In this document: one piece after another, positions 1 through 7,347 of the stretch
Layout of the letters: the number at the start of each line of letters is the position of its first letter
Position numbering within the stretch: position 1 is the stretch's first letter
Origin: DATFVA01 sp963771705
GTDB taxonomy: Bacteria > Bacteroidota > Ignavibacteria > Ignavibacteriales > Ignavibacteriaceae
Reading direction: 5' to 3'
NCBI GenBank assembly: GCA_963771705.1
Contig: CAVYUP010000005.1
Location: 124,001 to 188,000, forward strand
DNA: 64,000 nucleotides
The notes under the pieces: generated by a model
The model's database searches: none
Told to the model about the DNA's origin: nothing
The model's input: only the letters and a program-made list of their open reading frames with translations
Translations under genes and position numbers: made by a program

Positions 1-13
1 CTGTACTTTTCAT
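1..13 (-). CDS. Start of a further gene, cut by the window edge
   Basis: An ATG on the minus strand at 11-13 begins a reading frame (M-K-S-T...) that leaves the window. A Shine-Dalgarno-like AGAGG lies 6-7 bases upstream of it. It sits 86 bases downstream of actE in the same direction, so it may be the last or a later member of the respiratory operon. Only four codons are visible, so no product can be proposed. Confidence 0.35.
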
Positions 14-99
14 ATCAAACCTCTATTATTCAAAAATTACTATAGCTGTATCTTTTTTTAATTAAGTTAATTTCAGTTTATAGTTTGTGATATCCTTTA

Positions 100-627
100 T
101 TATTTATTCGTAAGGTGTTCATCATCATTCGGAGAAACGGCTGAAACATTATCTTTAAAGTTTTTAATATACAGACCTAAATACCACCAATACTTATAAG
201 GGATTACCCTTTCGAGCACAGGAGTATGGCCTATGCCGGTGAGCATTTTTCTGATAAGTTCTGCATCCCGCATATTTTTAATTGAGTCTGCCCTTAAATC
301 TGCCGGTTTAGGTATGTAACTTTTCCCAACCGGTCCGTTACCGTCGTGATACTCTCCATGGCAAAAGACACAATAGTAATTGTAATACACTCTCCCGCGG
401 TTAAAATTCTCCGGATTATTCTGCAGGGGGTTGGATTCATCCATGGCAGGGAGTTCAGGAGCTTTTTCAACAGGGATGGAATGAGGAGGAGGGAGCATTT
501 CGCTTTTTTCAAATGTTCTCAGATTTTCCTGGTTTTCCATATGAGGACCGGTGAATAAAAGATACGCTGAAGCAGCGAGACCAATAACTATTAAGATTCC
601 AAGTCCTATTATATATTTCTTTTTCAT
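100..627 (-). CDS. actE: ACIII monoheme cytochrome c subunit (ActE-like)
   Basis: A 175-residue membrane-anchored cytochrome c. Residues 5-26 form an uncleaved-looking hydrophobic anchor, followed by a Pro-rich linker. One heme c site, CVFCH, lies at residues 86-90, inside the 'RGR.YYNYYC..CHG...DGNGPVG' context typical of the ActE subunit, with 'PKPADL' after it. In alternative complex III, ActE accepts electrons from the pentaheme ActA and passes them to the oxidase or a soluble carrier. Characterised ActE proteins are reported to be lipid-anchored; here no lipobox is seen and a transmembrane helix seems to do that job. The start codon overlaps the stop of the upstream gene (ATGA), so translation is probably coupled. 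Placing actE last, after the oxidase genes, is unusual. Confidence 0.8.
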   Translation of the reverse strand: MKKKYIIGLGILIVIGLAASAYLLFTGPHMENQENLRTFEKSEMLPPPHSIPVEKAPELPAMDESNPLQNNPENFNRGRVYYNYYCVFCHGEYHDGNGPVGKSYIPKPADLRADSIKNMRDAELIRKMLTGIGHTPVLERVIPYKYWWYLGLYIKNFKDNVSAVSPNDDEHLTNK

Positions 628-932
628 TTCAGACTATCTTCCGGTGTTTTCACAGTAACCTTGTGTTTGCTTGTTTTTTTTAGCTCCTTTGCTCCGGGGA
701 GATGTTCTATCTGATCGGGAGGAAAGAGTTCTTCCTTATATTCTCTTGTAGAATAAATTGACTGAGAAGGTGCATCCGGAAGAATCTCGTAATCCCATTT
801 ACGCGGAGGTTCCTTTATTATAGTCATCATCACCATTGCCCATCCAAGGATGAATGCTGCGAACATAAGTATAAGGAACCAGCCCATCCTGTTATTACCA
901 CTTTCAGTATATTCTTCATATTGTGTCTGCAT
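624..932 (-). CDS. Small single-span membrane protein of the respiratory operon
   Basis: About 102 residues from the ATG at 932; a longer TTG-started form (959) is possible. It has one transmembrane helix near residues 11-34 and a hydrophilic, Pro/Lys-rich C-terminal domain containing 'PPRKWDYEILPDAPSQS'. I do not recognise the family. Its position between the CcoS-like/84-residue genes and actE, with a 4-base overlap with actE, suggests a small subunit or assembly factor for the oxidase or ACIII. The single helix with a periplasmic or cytoplasmic tail resembles the topology of CcoQ/CcoH-type accessory proteins, but there is no sequence proof. Confidence 0.65.
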   Translation of the reverse strand: MQTQYEEYTESGNNRMGWFLILMFAAFILGWAMVMMTIIKEPPRKWDYEILPDAPSQSIYSTREYKEELFPPDQIEHLPGAKELKKTSKHKVTVKTPEDSLK

Positions 933-939
933 AAAATCT

Positions 940-1194
940 CTACCAGTTTGGGGGTACAATTGCTCTGTAAATAGTGTAAAGGATTACAAAAAGAATTAAG
1001 GCCATATAAGTTACCTTCAGTACCCAGGGTATTCCCTGCCACCAGCTCAGCCAGCCGGTCTCTGTCTTCCCGTCCTTCATCTTCCTGGGTGTCCACATAT
1101 CCAGGTAGGCTATCGCCGTATAAAGCACCAGAGCGATCCCTCCCAGGATTGCCAGGATTACCCAGCCGTTTTGTAAGACATCAAAGCGAAGCAT
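940..1194 (-). CDS. Small two-span membrane protein of the respiratory operon
   Basis: An 84-residue protein with two hydrophobic helices (about residues 10-30 and 58-78) joined by a charged loop with 'WTPRKMKDGKTETGW'. No heme, metal or catalytic motif is visible and I do not recognise the family. It lies 3 bases downstream of the CcoS-like gene, and its stop lies inside the start region of the next gene, so it belongs to the same transcript. A structural or assembly role in the cbb3 oxidase or ACIII is an inference from context. Confidence 0.65.
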   Translation of the reverse strand: MLRFDVLQNGWVILAILGGIALVLYTAIAYLDMWTPRKMKDGKTETGWLSWWQGIPWVLKVTYMALILFVILYTIYRAIVPPNW

Positions 1195-1197
1195 AAA

Positions 1198-1386
1198 TTA
1201 TTTAACCTTTTCTTCCTTATGATCATTATTATCTTCGTTTTCCGGTATATAGCTTTCGAGTGGAAGATGTCGGGCTCTGTCCTGATTGCTGAACTGACCA
1301 CTTTTAAATGCCCAGCCTATTACGACAGCTATTCCTGAAACAGCTATGAGTGTAAATCCAATCCAGAACTGAACTATTGCATCCAT
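1198..1386 (-). CDS. CcoS-like cbb3 oxidase maturation protein
   Basis: A 62-residue protein with one transmembrane helix (residues 8-28) followed by 'GWAFKSGQFSNQD' and an acidic/basic tail. The '[W]A..SGQF.D.D' segment just after the helix is the hallmark of CcoS, the small membrane protein needed to mature cbb3 oxidases. The match is short, so a CcoQ-type small subunit is an alternative. The start overlaps the end of the CcoO/P gene by 13 bases. Confidence 0.55.
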   Translation of the reverse strand: MDAIVQFWIGFTLIAVSGIAVVIGWAFKSGQFSNQDRARHLPLESYIPENEDNNDHKEEKVK

Positions 1387-2423
1387 TTTGGTGCTCCTGA
1401 TGTATCATTGTATTCTGTGTGCATTGAGTCGGGATATAGTTTTCCTGTAGTATCAGGAATTACATACGGATTTTTCCACTTTGGTTCATAAGCCGCATCA
1501 ATTCCTTCAGGTTCTATATCTGCATCGGTATAACCGATGAACGACACCGCTATATAATTAGCAAGGTCCCATATTTTTTCTGATTCAAGCGCACGCTTGA
1601 AGTAAGGCATTGCCGTTCCTGTAATTCCATTCATTATCTGATAATACAATATCCCTCCGATATATTTTCCATCTATAAGGTTTCGTCTCAGCAGAGTGAA
1701 ATTCAGAGGGGGCGGATACAGATAGTCGGCAGCAGGACCTCTTCCATCTCCCATAGGGCCATGACATCCAATGCAGAATTGCTGATACATTTTTTTGCCT
1801 CTCAGAACCGCAGGCTCTGTGGCAGGATAAGGATTCGGCATTGCATGCCATACTGTTGGTACCTGGCTGTGAAGCCATTTTATATTTTCATCTGGACCTT
1901 TCTCATAGGCTTTTACTGCAAGTTTCTTCCAGTGCTTCTGTCTTGCAACTCTTTCCTCAGCGTCTTTTCCTCCAAGGTATTGAACATAAGCTATCAGCTT
2001 TCTGATTTTATCCTTACCCAGGAATGCCCAGGAAGGCATTACTGAAACAGGACTTGTAAATCTCGGATCGGTAAAGTGAGCAACATGCCAGTCATCAGGA
2101 TGTTCTCCGCCTTCTTCGGACAAATCAGGGCCAGTTCTTTCTGAACCAAGGATAGCCGGCTCCTGTCCCACATAATCACCGCGCTGGGCAATTCTTTCAG
2201 ATCCTTTACCCCAATCCGAAATCCTGACATATAGTGAATGACAGTAACTGCAGCCGTTATCGACATAAACCTGCAGTCCCTCTCTTTCGAGTTTTGTCAT
2301 CGGGCGCCAGTTTTTAGATGGTTTTTCTTTCATAGTTAACGCAGGAAACAAAACCATAATTGTAATTGATGCCCAGAAGACCATCAATCCGCCGAATACC
2401 ACCACGCTGGACTTCATTCTCAT
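1374..2423 (-). CDS. ccoO: cbb3 oxidase diheme subunit, CcoO fused to a CcoP-like cytochrome domain
   Basis: A 349-residue membrane-anchored protein. Residues 7-30 form a transmembrane anchor. Residues about 45-160 are CcoO: heme site CSYCH at 58-62, then 'GSERTGPDLSEEGG' and 'WHVAHFTDPR...MPSW', both diagnostic of CcoO and providing the distal Met. A second cytochrome c domain follows, with CIGCH at 217-221 and 'GDGRGPAADYLYPPP'; it resembles one heme domain of CcoP. No separate ccoP gene is present, so this fusion probably replaces both subunits, with two c hemes instead of the usual three. It overlaps ccoN by four bases (ATGA). Its role is to pass electrons from ActE/ActA into CcoN. Confidence 0.85.
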   Translation of the reverse strand: MRMKSSVVVFGGLMVFWASITIMVLFPALTMKEKPSKNWRPMTKLEREGLQVYVDNGCSYCHSLYVRISDWGKGSERIAQRGDYVGQEPAILGSERTGPDLSEEGGEHPDDWHVAHFTDPRFTSPVSVMPSWAFLGKDKIRKLIAYVQYLGGKDAEERVARQKHWKKLAVKAYEKGPDENIKWLHSQVPTVWHAMPNPYPATEPAVLRGKKMYQQFCIGCHGPMGDGRGPAADYLYPPPLNFTLLRRNLIDGKYIGGILYYQIMNGITGTAMPYFKRALESEKIWDLANYIAVSFIGYTDADIEPEGIDAAYEPKWKNPYVIPDTTGKLYPDSMHTEYNDTSGAPKWMQ

Positions 2424-3853
2424 ACCAGGCTCTCCTCCGCAATCGGGGCATCTTCAGTTACAGGTCTGGGTTCAAACAGCTCACCGTATCGAATAGTTTT
2501 ATAGATATTATAAAGTCCTATAAAAGCTCCCGCAATAATGAAGACGCCGAACATCGCCCGCAAAGCCATATACACAGAAAGTTCCGGCAGAACCCTGTAG
2601 ACTACTTCACCATTCTGCCAGGCAGAACCCTGGATCAAACCGGCGATAGTTAGTACGAAAAAGAAACCGGTTAAACCTATCATAACGAGGCCGAATTGAA
2701 GATTAACTAGTTTCTGAGAATATAATTTCCGTTTTGTAATAAGGGGCAGAACGTGCCATAACCCGCCAATGGCAATAAATCCCGAGAATCCCAGCACCGC
2801 AATATGTGCATGTCCTACAGTCCAGTTTGTAAAGTGAGTAACCCGCTGTACTCCTGGAAGGGATTGTACAGAACCCTGTATTCCTACGATCAGATACCAG
2901 ATAATGCCCATCATAACCCATCTTGCCGCGGGGTTTGAAATAACAGGGGCACTTCTCTGTCTGGCTGTTAAAAATATATTAGCTATTACCGTAAATACAG
3001 GGATAAGCATTAATACAGAATCTACTACTGTAATCATCTTCAGCCAGTTAGGAATAGGCGATTGAAGAAGATGGTGACCTCCTATATGAGAGTATAAAAT
3101 TACAAGCGTCCAGAACCCTATGAGTGACAGCGTATGGGAATATAACGGTGTTTTTGTAACCCTGGGAATAACAAAGTAAGCCACGCCGACCGCCAGGGGA
3201 GTTAAAAGCATACCCGGCAGATCATGTCCATAAAACCACAGGAATAAAGAGTCCAGCAGTCCCGGCATTGCTCCGGTTGCCGGATGCCACATCACGTTTC
3301 CAAGCGGATAACTTGTTGAGGTCCAAATTATAGCTCCGATGAAATACCATATTGAAACGTATAGAATACGTTCCTTTCTTATCCCGACAGTTTTTATCAG
3401 ATTAAAAACGAGGAGCAGAAGCGAGAGCCACAGAGAAACGTCGAAGATCCAGATATATTCAGAATACTCTCTTCCCTGGGTTACACCAAATGAAAATGTA
3501 AGCGGGCCGCTCAGTACTGTTATATTCCAGAGCAGAAAGCTCAGCCAGGCCATAGGTTCAGACCAGAGTTTTGTTTTAAGAAGCGCGGGTGTGTAGAAAA
3601 GTCCGCACCCAATAAGAGTGGAGGTAACAAAACCATACAAAACAGTATTCACGTGAATGGGTCTTGCTCTTCCAAAAACCAGGAACGGAATATTATTCCA
3701 GAATTCCGGAGCCATAAGGTGAATAGCTGAAACCATTCCGTAAAGAGTTCCGACTACAAACCAGACCGTACCAGCGACCAGGAAAGCGAGAGCGGCGCTC
3801 GAAGGCTGTCTTGTGAAGGCGAATATACTTTTTTTGTTTTCTATCGATGACAT
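2420..3853 (-). CDS. ccoN: cbb3-type cytochrome c oxidase catalytic subunit
   Basis: A protein of about 477 residues with roughly 12 transmembrane helices. The oxygen-reducing site is visible: 'WFYGHDLPG' (CuB His), a Tyr in 'VAYFVIP' at the position of the His-cross-linked Tyr of C-type oxidases, 'GGHHLL' (two further CuB His), and 'NWTVGHAHIAVLGF', the high- and low-spin heme ligand region. 'RARPIHVNTVLYG' holds the other low-spin heme ligand. These are C-family (cbb3) features rather than aa3 features. The ATG at 3853 is preferred over an upstream TTG (3862); it overlaps the end of actA, so translation is coupled. This subunit reduces oxygen to water and pumps protons. Confidence 0.92.
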   Translation of the reverse strand: MSSIENKKSIFAFTRQPSSAALAFLVAGTVWFVVGTLYGMVSAIHLMAPEFWNNIPFLVFGRARPIHVNTVLYGFVTSTLIGCGLFYTPALLKTKLWSEPMAWLSFLLWNITVLSGPLTFSFGVTQGREYSEYIWIFDVSLWLSLLLLVFNLIKTVGIRKERILYVSIWYFIGAIIWTSTSYPLGNVMWHPATGAMPGLLDSLFLWFYGHDLPGMLLTPLAVGVAYFVIPRVTKTPLYSHTLSLIGFWTLVILYSHIGGHHLLQSPIPNWLKMITVVDSVLMLIPVFTVIANIFLTARQRSAPVISNPAARWVMMGIIWYLIVGIQGSVQSLPGVQRVTHFTNWTVGHAHIAVLGFSGFIAIGGLWHVLPLITKRKLYSQKLVNLQFGLVMIGLTGFFFVLTIAGLIQGSAWQNGEVVYRVLPELSVYMALRAMFGVFIIAGAFIGLYNIYKTIRYGELFEPRPVTEDAPIAEESLV

Positions 3854-4395
3854 GTAAAACAATCCGTTGTTGCGTTATTATCTCTGTGGCACTGAATACA
3901 GAAACCCATTGTAATATGTTTGGCTTCTATAATTCTGTCCATACCTTTTACATCTCCATGACAGGTCCCGCAGTCTATTCCGTTTATAATATGCATCCTG
4001 TGACTAAAATAGACGAAGTCAGGAAGCTTGATCACCCTGTTCCATACAACCGGCTCGTTATTAAAGTAATGTTTTCTGAGTTTTTCAATCGGAGGATAGT
4101 TTATTATGATGGAACGATGGCACAGCATGCAGGTCTGCACAGGTGGCATACCGGCCAGATCCGAAGTTGCCGCAGTTGCATGACAGAGCATACAGCTGAT
4201 ATTCTTCGATCCCGCGTGAAATCTGTGGCTGAAAGGTATCGGCTGTTCCGGACCAAATTTTATTTTATAATAGTAGTTATACATTCCCACCATTACAGCA
4301 AGGACCAGTATAACCAATACTGATAAACCTGCAGATATCTTCCAGTATTTTTTAGCCTGTCTTTTAGCTTCGCTATTTTCCTGTACCTTCTTCAA
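3841..4395 (-). CDS. actA: ACIII pentaheme cytochrome c subunit (ActA)
   Basis: A 184-residue protein with a transmembrane anchor (residues 20-42) and five heme sites: CMLCH 68-72, CMLCH 89-93, CGTCH 142-146, CIQCH 166-170 and CFTCH 179-183. Additional His residues in 'FSHRFH' and 'FSHRMH' fit bis-His ligation. This is the size and arrangement of ActA, which carries electrons from the ActB iron-sulfur clusters towards ActE. In most described act operons actA comes first; here it is fourth, between actF and ccoN. Its start overlaps the actF stop by four bases. Confidence 0.88.
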   Translation of the reverse strand: MKKVQENSEAKRQAKKYWKISAGLSVLVILVLAVMVGMYNYYYKIKFGPEQPIPFSHRFHAGSKNISCMLCHATAATSDLAGMPPVQTCMLCHRSIIINYPPIEKLRKHYFNNEPVVWNRVIKLPDFVYFSHRMHIINGIDCGTCHGDVKGMDRIIEAKHITMGFCIQCHRDNNATTDCFTCHR

Positions 4396-5468
4396 TCTTT
4401 ATCCGTTTGGTATAAAACATTTTTCATTCTTAAACTAAACTGTACCATTCCGAGTCCCAGTATTCCTGCAAAAGCCGCAAATGAGGAAATCTCTGCCCAT
4501 CCGAAATTAAGTGCATGCTGGAAAGTCGCATCAACCAGCCACCATCTTTCGATCCACATTACGATTAAAAGAATAAAACAGACCAGTCCGAGGTACCAGG
4601 TTGTTTTCTTGGCCCATATAGTAAGCAGAAGGATAAGAGGGCCAAGATAAAATAGTCCTATAAGGATAAACGAAATTGTTTCCCATGGGACAAAATTCAT
4701 GCGGGGGACAATAAACCTGGTTTCTGAAGGAAGGTTCTCATAATACATTACCAGAAGCTGGCAAAACATCATATATGTTGTCAGGATGCTGAACGCGAGA
4801 ATCAACTTTCCCAGGTCATGTTTTTTAGCGTCATCAGGTTTGACAGTAAATAAAGAAATAAAAGTAAGAGCGGTTATTGCTATATAAAGTCCGCTGATGA
4901 AAAAATACGCTCCGAACAGTGTGCTTTCCCACTCCGGATCAAGCGCCATCACGAGATCGAAGGCGAGAAGGGTGAATACAGAACAATAAACAACAATGAG
5001 CACTCCGGCGGCGAATAATTTCCTTTCGGTGTTTCTTCGGTATATGAACCAGAAGGCTGTAACCCAGAAAAGTATCAAGGCCAGTAAATCTCGGATGAAC
5101 AAATAAGTATTATCCAGCCATCCGCTTTTATTATGAATGTTGCCGAACCAGCTTGCCCAGTGACTGCTTCCTATCCACAGCACACCGAGAAACAAAACCG
5201 AAGGTATAGCGAAAGCGGCTCCGGTAATTCCGAGCGGTTCCAGGCGCCCCATCCAGTTTCCATTTGAAGCTTTTACAACAGCTACCCATACAACCATACC
5301 GGCCGACAGGGGGGTAAAGTAGACAAAGTTAATCAGCAGCGCTCTCCAGGCCCGTGCATCATCCGGACCGCCCAGCGTTATCAGCCAGATTACTATGCCT
5401 GCAATAAAAACCATTCCCCATATAAAGCTGAACTTGAGTACGTTATTTTTATTCTCATTCTCTAACAT
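4392..5468 (-). CDS. actF: ACIII NrfD-like membrane subunit (ActF)
   Basis: About 358 residues and around ten transmembrane helices, with 'WRALLINFVYFTPLSAGMVVW' near the N-terminus and 'MILGY'-free NrfD/PsrC-like architecture. Together with ActC it forms the membrane core of alternative complex III. It is assigned as ActF rather than ActC because it is shorter, follows the ActC-D fusion, and has the 'WIERWWLV' segment near helix 8. The ATG at 5468 is chosen because AGAGGA lies 6-8 bases upstream; an ATG at 5483 is less well placed. It overlaps the end of actCD by 14 bases. Confidence 0.82.
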   Translation of the reverse strand: MLENENKNNVLKFSFIWGMVFIAGIVIWLITLGGPDDARAWRALLINFVYFTPLSAGMVVWVAVVKASNGNWMGRLEPLGITGAAFAIPSVLFLGVLWIGSSHWASWFGNIHNKSGWLDNTYLFIRDLLALILFWVTAFWFIYRRNTERKLFAAGVLIVVYCSVFTLLAFDLVMALDPEWESTLFGAYFFISGLYIAITALTFISLFTVKPDDAKKHDLGKLILAFSILTTYMMFCQLLVMYYENLPSETRFIVPRMNFVPWETISFILIGLFYLGPLILLLTIWAKKTTWYLGLVCFILLIVMWIERWWLVDATFQHALNFGWAEISSFAAFAGILGLGMVQFSLRMKNVLYQTDKD

Positions 5469-7347
5469 TAAATTCCTCTGCATTTTCAGAAAGAACCACT
5501 TCTCTTAAATCATCCAGTTCGTTATTATCAACTGAAATAAGAATTCCAAACTTGTCCTGGCTGAACCTAGGATCGTAATACGGATGAATACGTTTCTTAT
5601 AGAGTTTCGAATGAAAAAGCAGTCCTATTAAGTTCGCAAGCGTTCCAAACAGAATCAGCAATTCAAAACCGACTATAGTGTATGGGATCGGCGCTGTAGG
5701 AGGTTTACCACCGACAATAAGTTTATTAGTATTTGCCGTAGCAATAGCAAGTGTATAGCCGCATGCTATACCCAGCAGAGCCCCTATCAGCGTCCATTTC
5801 CTTACAGGACTTTTAGGTTTATTAAGGATTTCACTTACTTCTTTTATCTTGAGAGGAGAAAACGCTTCTACAACATGATAGCCCGCTTCATAAACTTTCT
5901 TTACTGACTTTATGAAATGTTCAGGACTCGAGAATATAGCCATCACCTTTGTCTTCCCATTCCTGGATTTCGGAAAAACTTTTCTTTTAGGAGGCGGCTC
6001 GAGTTCAGGCTTCTCACTTTCTGCAAGCTGTTCCTTATAGTCTGCCATAGGAACTGTGGGGAGAGTTTTGCTGAAGATCAAAAACCACATCAGGAAGAAG
6101 GCAAGGGAGCCCGCTGTTATGCTGAATTCGACCCAGCTGGGAGTATATTTACCCCAGTTATGCGGAAGAAAGTCGTGCGCGGTAGAGCCGACAACAATGA
6201 ATACTCTTTCGATCCACATTCCGAAGTTTACAATAAGAGAAATAATGAACAGCCATAAATAGCTTCTTCTAAATTTTTTGAAAATAAACAGCATCGGAAC
6301 AAAGAAATTGCATATAAGAATGGTGTAATAAATCCAGGATATCCAGCTGGTTCTCTGCCATATAGTGAACTGAGTTTCAAAAGGATTACCTGTATAGGCC
6401 GACATAGCGGGTTCAATTACGTATGTATATCCCAGTATCATTCCAGTAACAATCATAGTTCGGGCCACCATGTCAAAAGCTTTAATGGTCATAAGCTTTT
6501 CTAGTTTAAAGATCTTTCGGAGAGGTATAAGAAGGGTAAGCACCATGGCAAGTCCGGAGTGGATAGCTCCGGCAACAAAATAAGGAGCAAAAATAGTTTC
6601 ATGCCACCCTGGAAGAAGACCCATAGCAAAATCCCACGATACTATCGAGTGAACTGATATAACAAGGGGGGTTGCGAGGGCAGCGAAGAATAAATAAGAC
6701 CTGCCATAGTGCCGCCATTCTTTTTCTGATCCCGACCATCCTAGAGCCAGTGCCCTGTAAATTCTTGTTTTAATATGGTTAGCACCCAGAATTTTTGTAA
6801 AACGGTCGCGTCCCGATGCGAGGTCGGGTATCATGCCGACATACCAGAAAATGAGACTAACGGTGAAGTAAGTGGATACAGCGAGAAAATCCCAAACAAG
6901 GGGACTTAAGAAATTAGGCCAGAGTTCTCTTTCATTAGGGTAGGGCATTATATAATAAAAGACCCATAACCTTCCCAGATGCATAAGCGGGAAAAGTCCA
7001 GCTGTCATTACCGCAAATATTGTCATTGCTTCAGCGGCGCGTGAAACAGCATCCCGAAATTTAGCCCTTACAAGAAAAAGGATCGCAGAGATCAGCGTTC
7101 CTGAGTGAGCAATTCCCACCCAAAAAACAAAATTTGCGATATACACACCCCATCCTACAGGGTGGCTTAATCCTGCAACGCCCATACCTCTTCTAACCTG
7201 GTAGATCCAGGAAAACAATCCCCACACTACCACAAGCGCAAGGAAGGCTACCATAAAATAATATAAAGGAATGGGCGGTTTGGTTGACGACAAAACCTCG
7301 TCATTTACATCTTTTAATGAAAGCTCTTTGCTGTATTCACTCTTCAT
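5455..7347 (-). CDS. actC: ACIII NrfD-like quinol-binding subunit fused to ActD (ActC-ActD)
   Basis: A 630-residue fusion. Residues about 1-445 are an NrfD/PsrC-family integral membrane protein with roughly ten helices, including 'HSGTLISAILFLVRAKFR' and 'SWDFAMGLLPGWHETIFAPYFVAGA'; this is ActC, the menaquinol-oxidising subunit. A charged Pro-rich linker (about 455-475) leads into a DUF3341-type domain (about 475-620) with an alpha/beta part ('KVMAIFSSPEHFIKSVKKVYEAGY') and two helices; this is ActD. In characterised complexes ActC and ActD are separate proteins. The junction sits at 'KRKVFPKSRNGKTK'. The start overlaps the actB stop (ATGA). Confidence 0.87.
   Translation of the reverse strand: MKSEYSKELSLKDVNDEVLSSTKPPIPLYYFMVAFLALVVVWGLFSWIYQVRRGMGVAGLSHPVGWGVYIANFVFWVGIAHSGTLISAILFLVRAKFRDAVSRAAEAMTIFAVMTAGLFPLMHLGRLWVFYYIMPYPNERELWPNFLSPLVWDFLAVSTYFTVSLIFWYVGMIPDLASGRDRFTKILGANHIKTRIYRALALGWSGSEKEWRHYGRSYLFFAALATPLVISVHSIVSWDFAMGLLPGWHETIFAPYFVAGAIHSGLAMVLTLLIPLRKIFKLEKLMTIKAFDMVARTMIVTGMILGYTYVIEPAMSAYTGNPFETQFTIWQRTSWISWIYYTILICNFFVPMLFIFKKFRRSYLWLFIISLIVNFGMWIERVFIVVGSTAHDFLPHNWGKYTPSWVEFSITAGSLAFFLMWFLIFSKTLPTVPMADYKEQLAESEKPELEPPPKRKVFPKSRNGKTKVMAIFSSPEHFIKSVKKVYEAGYHVVEAFSPLKIKEVSEILNKPKSPVRKWTLIGALLGIACGYTLAIATANTNKLIVGGKPPTAPIPYTIVGFELLILFGTLANLIGLLFHSKLYKKRIHPYYDPRFSQDKFGILISVDNNELDDLREVVLSENAEEFNVRE

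Noticed and set aside
1585..1878. 97-codon frame inside ccoO/ccoP
   Set aside because: It overlaps the well-supported cytochrome gene in another frame and has no own start signals.
2420..3853. Nitric oxide reductase (NorB) instead of CcoN
   Set aside because: The Tyr in 'VAYF' and the CcoO-type partner with its diagnostic motifs indicate a cbb3 oxidase.
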